Shown here: in pieces, positions 31,540 to 44,565 of the stretch
Layout of the letters: every line of letters begins with the position of its first letter
Numbering within the stretch: the stretch's first letter is position 1
Source: Paratinospora sagittata
Lineage: Eukaryota > Streptophyta > Magnoliopsida > Ranunculales > Menispermaceae
Direction of reading: 5' to 3'
Length of the DNA: 64,000 nt
Assembly: GCA_035771175.1 (NCBI GenBank)
Contig: CM069598.1
Coordinates: 9,760,668-9,824,667, forward strand
The notes under the pieces: model-generated
Told to the model about the DNA's origin: nothing
Databases searched by the model: none
Seen by the model: the letters and a program-made list of their open reading frames with translations, nothing else
Program-made: the position numbers and the translations under genes

Positions 31540-33192
31540 CAATTACTCCTCGCTGCCACATCTTCTCCACCTGTTCCCCTCTTTCTTCTTCCCCTTCTTC
31601 AAGGCTCCTCTCCTCCATCCCTTCTCACCTATCCTCTAACTTCTTCTTCTTCTTCTTCTTCATTTCTTCATCTTTTCATCTTTTTCTTCCCATGCTTTCT
31701 TCTTAGTGTTTTTTTTTTTGTTTGTTTTCTTTCTCCTAATTAAAAGACCAGCCCCATAAGCTGCAAACCCTCGATCCAAAAAACTGCTGAAATGCACTAG
31801 TGAAGGCGGATCTGAACATCAAACCGCATGGTTCTCTAAACTGATCACTCAAAAGGGTAGTCTTGGTTTTGATTTCAACCAAAGGTTTCGTACAAGTAAG
31901 TTCATACCACACTAACAATTTAATCTTCTCTCTCTCTCTCTCTCTCTTCCTCTTACTCTCTCTTCTTTGTATCTGTGTTTGTGGTTTCTTTTAGCAGCAC
32001 TTCTTCGAAACCAACACAGTTGGGTTTTGTACAAATAACATTTTCACAATATATAAATATATTTATATCAAAACCTAATATTTTCATTGATCTATTATTG
32101 ATTTATTATCCTTCCTCGAGCAGATAGAACAGTAGAGAGAGAAAGAGAAAGATAGAGAGAGAGATGGAGGAAGTGTGGATTCTCCGAGATATTCGTGAGC
32201 CTTTTTGTTTTCAGACTGAAAAATTCTCTTGTCGAGGACCTTTTTTTTTTTTTTTTTTTGCAATGTCAACCCCTTCATTCCCTTACTATTTTTTTTTTCT
32301 CGTGCTTTGGCACGTGAGAACAGATAAGCTCCAACCCACTTTGAAATGAAGACTGTCTCTCTGCCTTCTCTCATCACTTGTAATAATCCTATGGCTTAGC
32401 TCAGACCAAAGCAGAGAATCTATTGAATACTACCCCACTAAACAGTGGGATCTTCGCTAAAAAACACAGAAAAACACAACTAGTCAAAACTACCTGAGAT
32501 AAAGTACAGATGCAAAAGGGTTTGAGACATTTTTTTAGGGTTTCTGATGAGATCTGTATCTAGGTTTGATAATGAGTATATTCATGCGTTATAGAGTAAC
32601 GACTGCTCCGGCGAGACATGTCCCTCCGATGACGGAAAAGTAACCGACGGGTTGACGGATCTGGTCAGCGTTTAATGCTCCCTTCATCGCTTCTCTCTTT
32701 CTCTCTCTTGAATTCTTCACGGTTTTTTTTTTTCGAGTTTTAAAGTTTCAATTCTTGTTTTTAGTGGCTTTTTGAGCATGTTTGTTCTCTTCAAGGTTTC
32801 GTTGGTTAATGTCATTTTCGTCTTTTACTCTTTCTTTTCAACTTCTAATTCCTTCTTTTTTCCCTAATCTCTCTTCTTCCTCTTCTGTAAATTGGGTTCT
32901 TAGAAATTATAGTTTTCATTTTTGATTTAAGCTCTAAACAAAGTAATTAAGCCATTTCGAGGAAGATCGTTCTCATTTTTCGAGAAACAACTCTTTGTGC
33001 TCAGAGATACAGAGAGAGAAGAGAGAGGAGGGAGAAAGTGGGAGAGATTTTGCCCTTAAGATCTATCTTTCTATTTTTATTTTTATTTTGTTTCATCTCT
33101 TCGAGCTGGTTGTGTCGTTCTCTTATCGTACTGTTTGCTGATAAATAGATTGAAAAACATTAAGCTGCGGAATCTTAAGGGATCTATAGAAT
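31540..33192 (+). promoter_or_regulatory. putative 5' leader and leader intron of the HDG2-like gene
   Basis: Pyrimidine-rich sequence (31540-31720) is followed by a GC-richer segment ending in a strong donor, CAA/GTAAGT at 31896. Acceptor candidates lie just upstream of the start codon (for example near 33148). Introns in the 5' leader are common in ATML1/PDF2-type genes. Also present are a telo-box-like AGGGTTT at about 32537 and a near-consensus HD-ZIP IV pseudo-palindrome at 32668. Transcript ends cannot be fixed from sequence alone. Small open frames here (32164-32349, 31440-31706) look incidental. Confidence 0.35.
32668..32678. promoter_or_regulatory. HD-ZIP IV-type pseudo-palindrome
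   Basis: GCGTTTAATGC; its reverse complement GCATTAAACGC differs at one base from GCATTAAATGC, the site selected by ATML1/PDF2-type proteins. It lies about 0.5 kb upstream of the HDG2-like ATG. Confidence 0.35.
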
Positions 33193-36100
33193 ATGTTCCA
33201 GCGAAACATGTTTGACGGTCACCACAACCTTCCGGATATAACTCAAAACACTAGTGAGAGCGAAATTCCCAGGATCAGAGATGACGAGTTCGAAAGCAAA
33301 TCCGGCAGTGAAAACGTCGAAGGAGCCTCCGGAGACGATCAAGATCCCAGTCAGCGTCCCCGGAAGAAGCGTTATCATCGTCACACCCAGCATCAAATCC
33401 AGGAAATGGAAGCGTAAGTTCCCAAAAGCAAGTAGATGAAAATTAAGAGAATTCATTAATTTATGCTTCCATGTTTAGAAATTTTTTTTTCCTCTTTTGC
33501 TCTTCAGCTTCTTCAAAGAGTGTCCTCACCCTGATGACAAGCAAAGGAAGGAGCTAAGCAGAGAATTAGGGCTAGAGCCTTTGCAAGTCAAGTTTTGGTT
33601 CCAAAACAAGCGCACTCAAATGAAGGTAAACTAGAAACGCTTCTATCCAGACTGCATCACTGGCGCTGAATCAGTTCTTCAATATGAAATATTACATAAT
33701 CACTTTCCTACATCTTAACCTCTTATTGTGGTAAGTTAGCCATTTCAAGAAACATTCTTGAGTTCGCTAATTTTAGCTTCTCTCATCTTATTAAAGACCC
33801 AGCATGAGCGTCACGAGAATACACAACTAAGAGCTGAGAACGAAAAGCTTAGAGCCGAGAATATAAGATACAAAGAAGCCCTAAGTAACGCTTCGTGCCC
33901 TAACTGTGGAGGTCCTACTGCTATCGGTGAGATGTCCTTCGACGAGCAACACTTGAGGATTGAGAACGCTAGACTCAGAGAAGAGGTATATATCAGAGAA
34001 ATTTTTGCTTGATTTCCTTGAGTATTTCTGATCTATTTAGCAACCCTAGAAAAAAGTGACTGTTTCCTTTGGTTTCTGCAGATTGATAGAATTTCTGGAA
34101 TTGCGGCAAAGTACGTCGGCAAGCCTATGGTTTCCTACCCTCTTCTTTCTCCTTCGATCGGTCAGCGATCTCTAGACTTAGGAGTGGGGAACTTTGGGAT
34201 GCAGCCAGCCGGCATCGGAGGTGAGATGTATGGAGGAGGCGACCTTCTTAGATCAGTATCAGGGCCTACTGAAGCAGATAAGCCTTTGATCATAGAGCTT
34301 GCAGTTGCTTCAATGGAAGAGCTTATAAGAATGGCTCAACTGGGTGAGCCCATATGGCTCAGAGGCCTTGAGGACAGTTACGAGATTCTTAATGAAGAAG
34401 AATACATGAGAACCTTCCCTAGAGGAATTGGCCCTAAACCTTTTGGGTTGAAATCCGAAGCTTCTCGTGAGAGTGCTGTGGTTATCATGAATCACATTAA
34501 CCTGGTTGAGATTCTCATGGATGTGGTAGGTTGAAGTACTGCTTCTACATGAAGATCATCTACATATATTGCGTTCTTCATGCATGTCAGGATTTAGTTG
34601 GTTTTGCTATTAACTTCTTTTTATTTATTTTTCTGATGAACAGAATCAGTGGACTAATGTGTTCTCCAGTATTGTTACAAGGGCAATGACTATAGAAGTC
34701 TTATCAACAGGCATAGCTGGAAACTACAATGGAGCTTTGCAAGTGGTATTGTACCTTACTAATTTTAAGTTATATGATGTGAGATAGAATATATATATAT
34801 ATATATAATTGATTTTGATCTGTTTAATAATCCTTCTTGTTTGTCCGCGTTAGAGATCTCAAGATTGTGACTTTTGATACGGTGATCTTTGATCATGAAC
34901 TTCACTTTTACATTTCTGCTTATCTCTTTGTATATATTAAGATAGAGATGAATATGCAACTTAGTCAAGTGATTGGTCCAGCCTAAAGTTTTAGAATTGT
35001 AAGCCCTTTTTCCCCAAAGAATATATAGATTGTTTATTATGATAACATACATACAGTTCATATGTAGCTGTGATATGCTTTCGATTGCACATCCTGTGTT
35101 TGATCGGATGGTCTCCATCAAAAAGGGATCGACCAGAGAAAGACTTTTAAAATGTACTGTAAACTATATATATGGGCATGATGAGCTTATAAAGTTCACG
35201 AGTTTATGATTTGTGATTAGAATATTATTAACAATGAGTCAAATGATAAGATCTGATGGTTTTTTGTTATTTAGATGACGGCGGAATTTCAAGTTCCATC
35301 ACCTCTTGTTCCAACTCGAGATAGTTTCTTCGTAAGGTATTGTAAACAGCATTCAGAAGGGACATGGGCCGTCGTGGATGTCTCCTTGGACCATTTAAGG
35401 CCTAACCCAATAATGCGATGTCGAAGAAGGCCATCAGGCTGTTTAATTCAGGAAATGCCAAATGGCTATTCTAAGGTAACAATTTTCTTTTTTAATTTCA
35501 ACATGAGAAGAATTAAAGATAAGTCACAATAAATATATAATTTCATTTAAGCCAACATTACAGCCAATATTGTTTGATCTAATGGCTTAAAGTGTTGCTT
35601 CTGATCAGGTCATATGGGTGGAACATGTAGAAGTGGATGATAGAGCTGTTCACAACATGTATAAAGCATTGGTTAACTCCACACTTGCATTTGGGGCTAG
35701 ACGATGGGTTGCTACCTTGGAAAGACAGTGTGAACGCCTTGCAAGTGTTATGGCTAGTACTATCCCGGCAGGAGATGTTGGTGGTAATTAGCAAATTATT
35801 AATTAGGGCACAGATAACCTCAATCAAAAAATAAATAAATCATTTAATGCCCTAGGGAAGAGAGAATAAGTCCATTAGTTCATGGTTCTTGAATTGTTCA
35901 TGTAAATCAACAAATACCTACTAAAATAGCTACAATATTGATTAAGATCAATTGAATTAACTGTGAATAATGTGTAAAATCCGTTTTGCTACAGTGATAA
36001 CGAGTCCAGAAGGCAGAAAGAGTATGTTGAAGTTGGCGGAGAGAATGGTGATGAGTTTTTGTTCTGGTGTAAGCGCTTCTACTGCTCATACATGGACTAC

Positions 36101-37380
36101 TTTATCTGGAAGTGGGGCTGAAGATGTGAGAGTGATGACCAGAAAGAGCGTTGATGATCCAGGCAGGCCTCCTGGTATTGTTCTTAGTGCAGCCACCTCC
36201 TTCTGGCTTCCAGTCCCACCAAAGAAGGTTTTCGATTTCCTTCGGGATGAGAATACTCGCAATGAGGTAATCCTTTCTTAACTTTTAGTTGCCCCTTCAA
36301 TTTAAACTTTAATCAATGAAATGAACAAAGTACACGTAGCTTGTTGGTCTGATCCTTCTGAACGTTTATATAGAGTTAATATTGAGCGGCCCAGATCTTG
36401 AAGCTCGTATCAATATTGTCTCCAACTTAATCTGATATGGACCTAGGTGTTGGGTTTTTCACTTCAACCGTATATACCACGTAATAATCAACCGTATATA
36501 CCACGTAATAAATTTGTCCATATTAAATGTGGAACTATTTTGGTCCACTACATCCCATAACTGTTAATTAGTCTTTTACTAAATAACATCACAAAAATCG
36601 ATTAAAAAGTTACAAAAAAAAAGAAAATGCAACTATAATGCTGAATTGCACGTATAATTACATTTTTTGTAGTTAGAATATTATTTTCCTCTTTTAATTG
36701 GTTTGCCTACACTTTAAGATGCTGCCCAAGCTTGTTAAAAGATTCTTACAAGGATCCTGACTAATGCCCTTGAAATGTCTTTTTTGTACATACATAATCG
36801 CAGTGGGATATCCTCTCGAAGGGTGCTGTTGTTCAAGAAATGTCGCACATCGCTAATGGCCGTGATCCTGGCAACTGTGTCTCTCTTCTTCGCGTTAACG
36901 TAAGACATATTTAATCATGCATAATCAGACATTTTAGTTCATTAGACGCTATTATACTCGGAACCCTCTTTTACCCTATTTGATTGCCCTAAAATACAGA
37001 GTCAAAATTCAAGCCAGAGTAACATGCTGATCTTGCAAGAAAGTGGCACAGATGTATCAGGCTCTTTTGTAGTTTATGCTCCAGTCGACATTGTTGCAAT
37101 GAATGTGGTTCTGAACGGAGGAGACCCAGATTACGTAGCCCTCCTGCCCTCCGGTTTTGCCATACTTCCAGACGGACCGTTGGCGACCCATAGTCGAGGA
37201 GGTACCACCGGAAACACTGAAGTTGGCTCCGGCGGAACTCTCCTAACTGTGGCGTTTCAGATCTTAGTTGATTCGGCTCCGACTGCAAAGCTCTCCCTTG
37301 GATCTGTAGCGACTGTCAACAATCTCATTACTTGCACCGTCGAGAGGATCAAAACCTCCATTGTCGCCAGCAATGCATGA
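33193..37380 (+). CDS. HDG2: HD-ZIP class IV homeodomain-START transcription factor, HDG2-like
   Basis: Ten coding exons: 33193-33413, 33508-33625, 33797-33985, 34082-34525, 34644-34745, 35275-35475, 35609-35783, 35995-36266, 36804-36899 and 37000-37380. All borders are GT-AG and the frame is continuous, giving 732 aa (Arabidopsis HDG2 is about 720). Domains: acidic N-terminus starting MFQRNMF; homeodomain at about 57-113 with [13 protein letters not shown]; zipper-loop-zipper at about 114-185 with the CPNCGG motif; START domain at about 243-475 with [14 protein letters not shown] and [10 protein letters not shown]; then the SAD region with [30 protein letters not shown] and the C-terminal [12 protein letters not shown]. 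The N-terminal [12 protein letters not shown] favours HDG2 over ATML1/PDF2. The family acts in the nucleus, binds L1 boxes and controls epidermal identity, trichomes and stomata. No defect is seen. Confidence 0.96.
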
Positions 37381-38090
37381 TTCGGCAATTTCTAACATAT
37401 AAGTGAGTGAAATAAAAAACTCTTCATCTTTTTTTTTTTTTTTTGCCAGCAAAAACTCTTCGTCTTGGCTCTAGGGCTTATTTTTTTTATTTTTTTATTT
37501 TTTTTCTGTTAATCTTAATTAGGGTTTTTACTAATGCTTCAATTTTTTATTTTTATTTTTTATTGTTATTTAAATAAATAAATAAAAGGAGTCAAGCAAA
37601 AGTTTGTTCCTATGACTGGAACCTATGATCACATATTGACACATTGACACGACACAACTCTTGCCCTTAACGCTAATTTCCCCTTCACATGCTTCTGTTT
37701 AATTACAATAAATTAATTAATTGTCTAAGCTGTTTACCTCACTTTTGGTAATATTCTTTGTGAGATGCAATCTATTTAAGATATGTTTTCAGTTTAATTA
37801 AAGCGTTCTTTTAATAAATTTTTTGCAGTACAAAAGGAGAAGAAGAAGACTGAAGATAAAGGAGGAGCTGATTTTAGCTAGGTTTTAGGAAGAGGGAATG
37901 TACTAATATGGAAGAAGTCAAGAACGCACCTTAGATTATCCTTGCCTTGTGGTGTTTGTCCGGAAAAAAAAAGCAAGCAAGCAAAATGGCCGCATTTCAC
38001 CACCTTGCAAGGGTACTTGGTTCGGGCATTGACTTCAGTGACAAAGAAATACCTTAATGTTATTACTTGAGCACCTCTCCTCCTCACCCC
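37381..38090 (+). other. 3' UTR of the HDG2-like gene, probably with an intron
   Basis: After the stop, a good donor (AA/GTGAGT at 37403) and an acceptor (TTTTTTGCAG ending about 37829) frame a T-rich, intron-like stretch. The following segment is purine-rich (GGAGAAGAAGAAGACTGAAG). HD-ZIP IV genes are reported to carry conserved 19 and 21 nt motifs in the 3' UTR. Polyadenylation site not determined. Confidence 0.45.
37937..38015 (+). promoter_or_regulatory. predicted hairpin in the HDG2-like 3' UTR
   Basis: TATCCTTGC (37937-37945) pairs with GCAAGGGTA (38007-38015) and GTGGTG (37949-37954) pairs with CACCAC (37998-38003), with a symmetric 3 nt internal loop. This gives 15 pairs including one G-U. 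The loop is about 43 nt. It could correspond to the conserved 3'UTR motifs known from HD-ZIP IV genes. Confidence 0.45.
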
Positions 38091-38096
38091 CCCCCC

Positions 38097-38118
38097 CCCC
38101 CCCCCCCCAGCGTTAGGG
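38097..38118. repeat. poly-C tract (22)
   Basis: Run of 22 C downstream of the HDG2-like gene, ending CCCAG. Length is uncertain for technical reasons. Confidence 0.7.
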
Positions 38119-41100
38119 TTTTGCTTGGTGGTTGTTTTTTTTTTTTAATCTCTGTTTTTAATATTCTTCTGCCAAAGACTTTTAGGTTTTGAAAAATCAG
38201 TGGATGGAACTCCCTTTCATCCACTGTTAACAACCATTAGGTCGCTACGTACATTGCCTGCTTCTTTCTACCAGTTTCAGAGATGTTGCTGGATGAATAA
38301 GCCTTTGTTGTGTATGCTTTACTAAATAATTATGTTTTTATTTCTCTAAAATGGCATTGTTACTTGTCATGTTCTCATCATATTATATATTATTGCTTCC
38401 AGAACATTTGCGCCAAAGCGATCGTCGATCAAAATTTAGGGTTTTTCAGAATGATATTTTGTTCACATAGACTGAATCTTCAACGAGGGAATCTTTATAA
38501 TTAGGAGAATAAATGGTTCTGAAACAGCTTTCTCGTTTGATCCGTTTCTGGCATAATGTATTAACGGTGCATTTTCTTCCGTTAGAGGCAAGAGTATTGC
38601 GATTCACAATTGAATTTTAGATTTTGGGTACCTTGAAAACTTAATGATTTCTTTATGGAAATAAATCAAATATATTTTGAATTCTCATATCTATTAATTG
38701 TGTAATTTTTCGGTGTATTCAACTTTTTGTAACGCGTAAACTCTTTTAACACCGGTCAGGCAATATATGAGAAAAATGAAAAAGATTTATTATGTCAATC
38801 CCTTCCTGAAAAAGTAATATAAATGTTATATTAATGAAAGGACCGTATTGTGTTGATATATAAAAACATAAAGGAAATTACAAAAGTCTTTAGTACAATG
38901 AGCCGCAATTAAATCTTGATCATGTAAGATATTTACCAGGTAAGGGAAAGTTCATGTTGGCCCAGATTATAGTCCAAAGCGGGGATGAATTGGACTTAAC
39001 AAATTTTTGAAAACCTTATATAATAATGATAAAGATGGAAAAACAAAGTAAAGTGCAAGTAATGAAAACAATGAACATAAAGATTTAAAGTGATTCAGTT
39101 TTCTCAAAGCCTACCTCCATTACTTGTCTTCTCTGGTCAAGATTTCTCAAATTCCACTAACATCGATCCAACTTACGAGTGTAGATCAATTTGTTACAAA
39201 CATCGTTTTCCAGTTAGGAAAACGTCCCGATTGGCAAACCAGCCAATTCAAAATACAATAATGTTTACAAAAAATGGAGAGTGTTCTTTCCAAACAACTC
39301 TCAAGATTAAGTATAATGGAGAATGAATACCTCCCTAAATCGATTCAGCCAAGTATGATAAAAATGAAGTGCATACCCACAATGAAGGTTCTTTGTTGGT
39401 TTCTTGACTTGAAGTGAAGGTTCTTTGTTGGTTTCTTGACTTGAAGAAGATGGGGATGTAGTACACCAAGTCAAAAACTCTAGAACGCTTGAAATCTCTC
39501 AAAATGATCTTCTCAAAGAGAGAAGATGAAAGTACAAAGAGATTTCGTTAGAAAACAAGAGAGAAAACTTGTTTGAAAGATTTGATAAACACTTGAAGAA
39601 CAAATCACTTTTTTCTCAAACACTTGAACTTTGTGAAAGCTTGTTTTTGTTTGAAAAATGAAGAGAGCACAATGTGCACAAGTTTCTAAAGATTTTGGAA
39701 AAGTTGCTTTCGATGAGCAATCATGATATCTAAATTGAATATTTTGATCATGTTTGGGAGTCATGGCTAAGGATCAACAAATCATAATAACTACCTTATT
39801 TTCATAGGAAAATGCTATTTTAACAACTAAAAAAATAAAACTCTGTGTAGCTTTATCTTTATATTCATTGGATCATTTGTTATGCAAATTATGATAGGTA
39901 ATATATATATACACATGTTCAATGAATGTAATAATTTAGTTGAAATAGAATTTTCCTAATTGAAATCAGTTACGGGCTAGCAAAGCATAGAGTAGTTCTT
40001 CTCAAGTGTCTACATTAAATCTTTCAAAAAAAAAAAATCAACTCTTTGTACAACTAAGTTAATTATAAGCTCCATCTATACGATTCAATCCTTTAATACA
40101 GATGTGAATCTTAAAATATGAGGGGAAATCTCAATTATTTAAAATAAAAATAAATTTCATCTTATCTAGAAGTATAAATGTTTATTAATAGCATTTTTCA
40201 CCATAGTACTAACATATATATGATTTGATATAGTAGTTTATTGAATATAAATTATTATGAATAAAAGAGCCATTTAACCATCTCATCTACTTTCTTTAAT
40301 ATCCTATACTACATCTGTACCACTTTCACTAGCATATATATAAATAAAAGAAAATTGCTACGTACATAAATTCAAAATGAGTTCAAATTTAACCATCTAA
40401 TCTACATGCGCAGCTGCCCGTAATCGGTGGGTGGGGGCCCTGATCAGTTGCCCCAAAGACCATTTTTAGTATACCCAGCCCCCCTAATTAAAAAAGACCC
40501 ATCGGCATTGATTTGCTCATTGTACCACGTGACATATACATGTAAAGTACTTTATTAATTGACCCGCGTCACGCAGTAGCCTCATTTACCACATTACATA
40601 ACGTCACATCTTTGTTAATTAAAGCAGAATTTCCAATCGACTCAATTTATCAAAGATGCCCGTTTACTATATATGTATTTTATTGAGTGATTTGATGGCA
40701 GTGCCCTTTTTTTATTTGTTTTCTTTATATGAATTGAAATAATAGTACTATCATATAAATAAGTTTTTCATATAAAACATAAGTAATGATTTTACCTTTA
40801 TTAGATCAAAATCTTTTAAAGTAAAATTTTATAATTAAATAAAAAAAAATTAAATTGGTGATAATATGTTATTAATAGAGATCTAACGTGAGGTATTAAT
40901 TCCTTCCGTTTTTTCTCTGACATTTTATGTCATCTAAAAACATATATTTGCATGCGTTGGTAGGAGACATAGGGAATTAAACCCGACCCGCCTCAAAGGT
41001 CAATATCATCTTTAATATTACTTAATAGATTAATGCAATAAGAACCGATGAAATTATTTTCTGTCGTACTCTTTTTCTAATTAATGTGCATGCGTTACTC

Positions 41101-41480
41101 CCTCTGGCTTCGCGCTGGTTTAGATTGAAAGAATCATTAGTGTATACTTGCAAACATTAACTGCAAGGGAGTAAATATTTCGAAAGCTATATACGTTCTC
41201 ATAATTTGCTAAAAGTAAATATGGGACCCCCTATCAGTAATGCTTGTAGGATATCAAAGTTATTTTTTGACTAGTTATTTTGTACCTTTAATTCGAAGAG
41301 TGGGTGAGCAGACAAGTATATAAGGGTGGGTGAACAGGCAAGTATTTTTTTATTTTTTTTAATTCAGAACCCACTTTTCTACTTCTTTTTTTATTTTTAT
41401 TTTTTATTTCTTTAATTTCTTCTAGTTCTTTTTTTTTCTATTTTTTTATTACTGAAATTTAATAAATTTTTTTGTTTGTT
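38119..41480. other. intergenic, repeat fragments only
   Basis: No gene recognised. The stretch 38870-39500 has a less AT-biased composition (AGTGATTCAGTTTTCTCAAA, GCCTACCTCCATTACTTG) reminiscent of decayed LTR sequence, but I cannot assign a family. A perfect 32 bp tandem duplication (GAAGGTTCTTTGTTGGTTTC...) lies at about 39384-39448. 40420-40500 holds a GC-richer patch of unknown origin. A local direct repeat GGGTGAGCAGACAAGTAT / GGGTGAACAGGCAAGTAT lies at 41302-41347. Confidence 0.45.
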
Positions 41481-41742
41481 TGTTATGCTTACACTTTTAT
41501 AATTTTATACTTAAATCAGATATATCAATTTTATTAATAAAAAACATTGCATAAGGTTGAAGTTATTGGACAATCCGATCGATATTTTCTTAAACTTATT
41601 AACTATTTAATATTTGTGTCACATTTGGAATAATTTTTTATGTGAGTTGATTTTGTAGCTTTATTATATTAATTTTGTTGAGAGTTAAAGTTAAATATTT
41701 AAATTTTTTGTGTTAATTATAATAGTTATATAAATATATTTC

Positions 41743-44565
41743 CTAGGAAGCATGATTCAGGATATGAGAAAAGAAAAAATAGAAAAAGATCAGAACAATT
41801 TACTCTATCTCAAAAAGGAGCACTAGATAATTTTTTTAATAAAAACTTAGGTCAATCAAGTCCCTTAGAAGAATTGAAGGAAAATGATAATGATAAAAAT
41901 TATGAAATTGAACCTAAAATTGAACAAGGAAATACTCTTGATGTGCATTATTTGAATGAAAACCAATTGACCCATCAATTAAATATTTATGATCCACAAA
42001 ATTGGAACAAACTTGATGATAAAGCAAAAGATTAATTAGTAGAAAAGGTCTTATTAGAGACATTTGTTTAAATTTTTCATTGAATGATACTTCTAGACAT
42101 TTCTCAAATACGCATTATACTAGAATATTACCAAATTGTGAGAATCAATGTAGGATATGGCTGGTGTATTCAAAAACTGTAAATAAAGTTTATTGTTTTT
42201 TGTTGTAAGTTGATTAAAACAATAATTGTTAGTAGTGCTTTATCGAATGAATGATTAAATGATTAAAAGCACATTAGTGATAAGCTTAAATCACATGAAA
42301 ATAGTATTCAACACATCACTAATATGAATACTTGGATTGATTTAGAAATTAGATTAAGAAAGTGTGAAACAATTGATAAAAATATGCAAGAGCAAATTTT
42401 CAAAAAAAAAAAATCATTGGAAACAAGTTCTTAAGAGAATAATTGTCGTAGTGAAATATCTTGCTAAGCATAATTTAGCTTTTCGTGGAACCCATGAGAG
42501 AAACTATGAAAATAATAACGATAATTTTTTGGGTTTAATTGAAATGATTGCAAAGTTTTGATTTAGTAATGCAAGAGCATGTTCGAGGCATTCAAAATAA
42601 TGAGATTCATTATCACTATCTTTGTCATAAAATTCAAAATGAGTTGATTTTTAGATTAGCTTCAAAAATTAGAAGTGCAATCATTTCAAAAATCAAAGAG
42701 GCTAAATATTTTTATATAATACTTGATTGTACTCCCGATGTAAGTCACCAAGAACAAATGACTTTGATAATTCAATGTGTAGACATGTCTAATAATCCAA
42801 TAAAAATAGAAGAAAATATTTTAAAAAATTTAGATGTGCATGATACATCTGGATTTGGGATTTTTAAGGAATTACAATCTAATTTAAGATCTCTTGAACT
42901 TAATATTAATGATGTAAGGGGACAATGTTATGATAATGGATCTAACATGAAAGGTAAACACCAAGGTGTTCGAAAAATATTGTTAGAAATAAATTCTAGA
43001 GCATTATACATGTCATACACTTGTCATAGTCTTAATCTTACCATTTGTGATATGACACATTCTTGTGTTAAAACAATATCTTTTTTTGGTATTATTCAAC
43101 GCATATATTCATTGTTTTCTAATTCTATAAAAAGATGAAAAATTTTGCAAGATCATATACATGGTTTAACACTTAAAACATTATTTAATATAAGGTGAAA
43201 GAGTCGTTTGGAAAGTGTGAAAGTTATAAGATATCAAGCTCTCCAATAAAAGAAGCTTTGTTTGAATTATTTGAAACTAATAATGATGCTAAAACAAAAA
43301 GTGAAGCTGAAAGTTTAATATATGAACTAGAAAATTTTGAGTTTTCATTAGGCATGATTGTTTGGCATGACATTTTGTTTAGCATTAATTTAGTTAGCAA
43401 AATATTACAATCTAAAGAAATGCATATTTGGGGTGTAAGCAACCAGACCGACCCGACCTGACCTGACCAAACCCGACCGTTTCGAGTCGGGTTGGTCGGG
43501 TTAATTTTTTAGCAATCCGAGCAAACTCGACCCGACCCGACCTCTTAAAATATATATATATATATATATATGAGTTTATCATCATTCTCATAAGTCAAGT
43601 TTAAGAGTAACTTGACTTGTACATATATGAATTCTCCCAAAAAAGAAAAATATCATCTTCTAAAGCTTAAATAGTAGTTTAATAAGTTGGATACATGATA
43701 ATCAAACATATTTTATTATTAATATAAGCTTAAATAGTTGTTATTAAGCTTTAAAAAAATTGGTCTATTTAATGGGGGCCAACCCAACCAACCCTATCGG
43801 GTGGGTTAGGGGCCAAAACCCGACCCGATTTCACCCCTAATGCATATTGATATTGCTATAGAACAATTGAATGAGTTGATTTTTTTTTAAAGGTATAGAG
43901 AAAGTGGGTTTATGCAAGTTTTGATTTCTGCTAAAGATATTGCATTAGAAATGAAAATTGAACCTGTTTTTTATAAAAGACGTCAAATTCGAAGGAAAAA
44001 ACAATTTGATAAGATTGCACATGAGGATAATATACAATCTACTGAAAAATCATTTAGAGTTAATTATTTTCTTGTTGTTGTTGATGTTGCTATTGTTGCC
44101 TTGAAGAATAGATTTAAACAAATGCAAACATTAATTTGATAATATTTTTAGGTTTCTGTTTGATTCAAAAAAATTAAATTCTATGAATGATAATAAATTA
44201 AAAAAAATATTGTTTCAATCTTGGAAATGCTTTAAAACATGGTAACTTTTAAAATATTGATCCAAATGATTTATTTTTTGAATTGAAAGTGTTACAAGTG
44301 GCTCTACCAGAACAAAAGAAGACAACTATTGAAATTCTTGAGTTTGTAAAAGCTTTAGGTTGTTATTCTAATGTTTCAATTCTTTATAGAATAATGTTGA
44401 CTGTATTTGTGACTGTGGCATCTGCAGAAAGAAGTTTTTCAAATTAAAGATTTTAAAAGCTTATTTGCGATCAATTATGTCTCAAGAAAGGTTTAATGGA
44501 TTAACAATCTTATGTATTGAACATGATTTGTTGGAAAAAAATTGATTATGAAAATATTATTGATG
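41743..44565 (+). pseudogene. hAT transposase with TTF-type zinc finger, DUF4371 and dimerisation domain, broken
   Basis: Collinear fragments follow the usual order. 41743-42035 reads SQKGALDNFF and LDDKAKD. 42060-42200 reads DTSRHFSNTHY and RIWLVYSKTVNKVYCF (TTF zinc-finger region). 42548-43138 is open for 196 aa with [34 protein letters not shown] and [11 protein letters not shown] (DUF4371/hAT core). 43195-43428 and 43840-44139 read LQSKEMHI, DIAIEQLNELI and KRRQIRRKKQFD, with the nested MITE between them. 44380-44540 reads TVASAERSFS and LRSIMSQERFNGL (hAT dimerisation). Stops and frameshifts separate the pieces, so it is inactive. Confidence 0.9.
43429..43839. mobile_element. hAT-type MITE nested in the transposase relic, with 8-9 bp TSD
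   Basis: Ends TGGGGTGTAAGC and CACCCCTA are inverted. ATGCATATT is repeated exactly on both sides (43420-43428 and 43840-43848), fitting the 8 bp hAT target duplication. The body holds GACCCGACC-type repeats at both ends and an (AT)n tract at about 43550-43571. It splits the transposase frame between LQSKEMHI and DIAIEQLN. Confidence 0.9.

Noticed and set aside
31268..31706. Two small open frames rich in Ser/Leu upstream of HDG2
   Set aside because: They read through (TC)n and pyrimidine tracts in the promoter or leader; no conserved motif.
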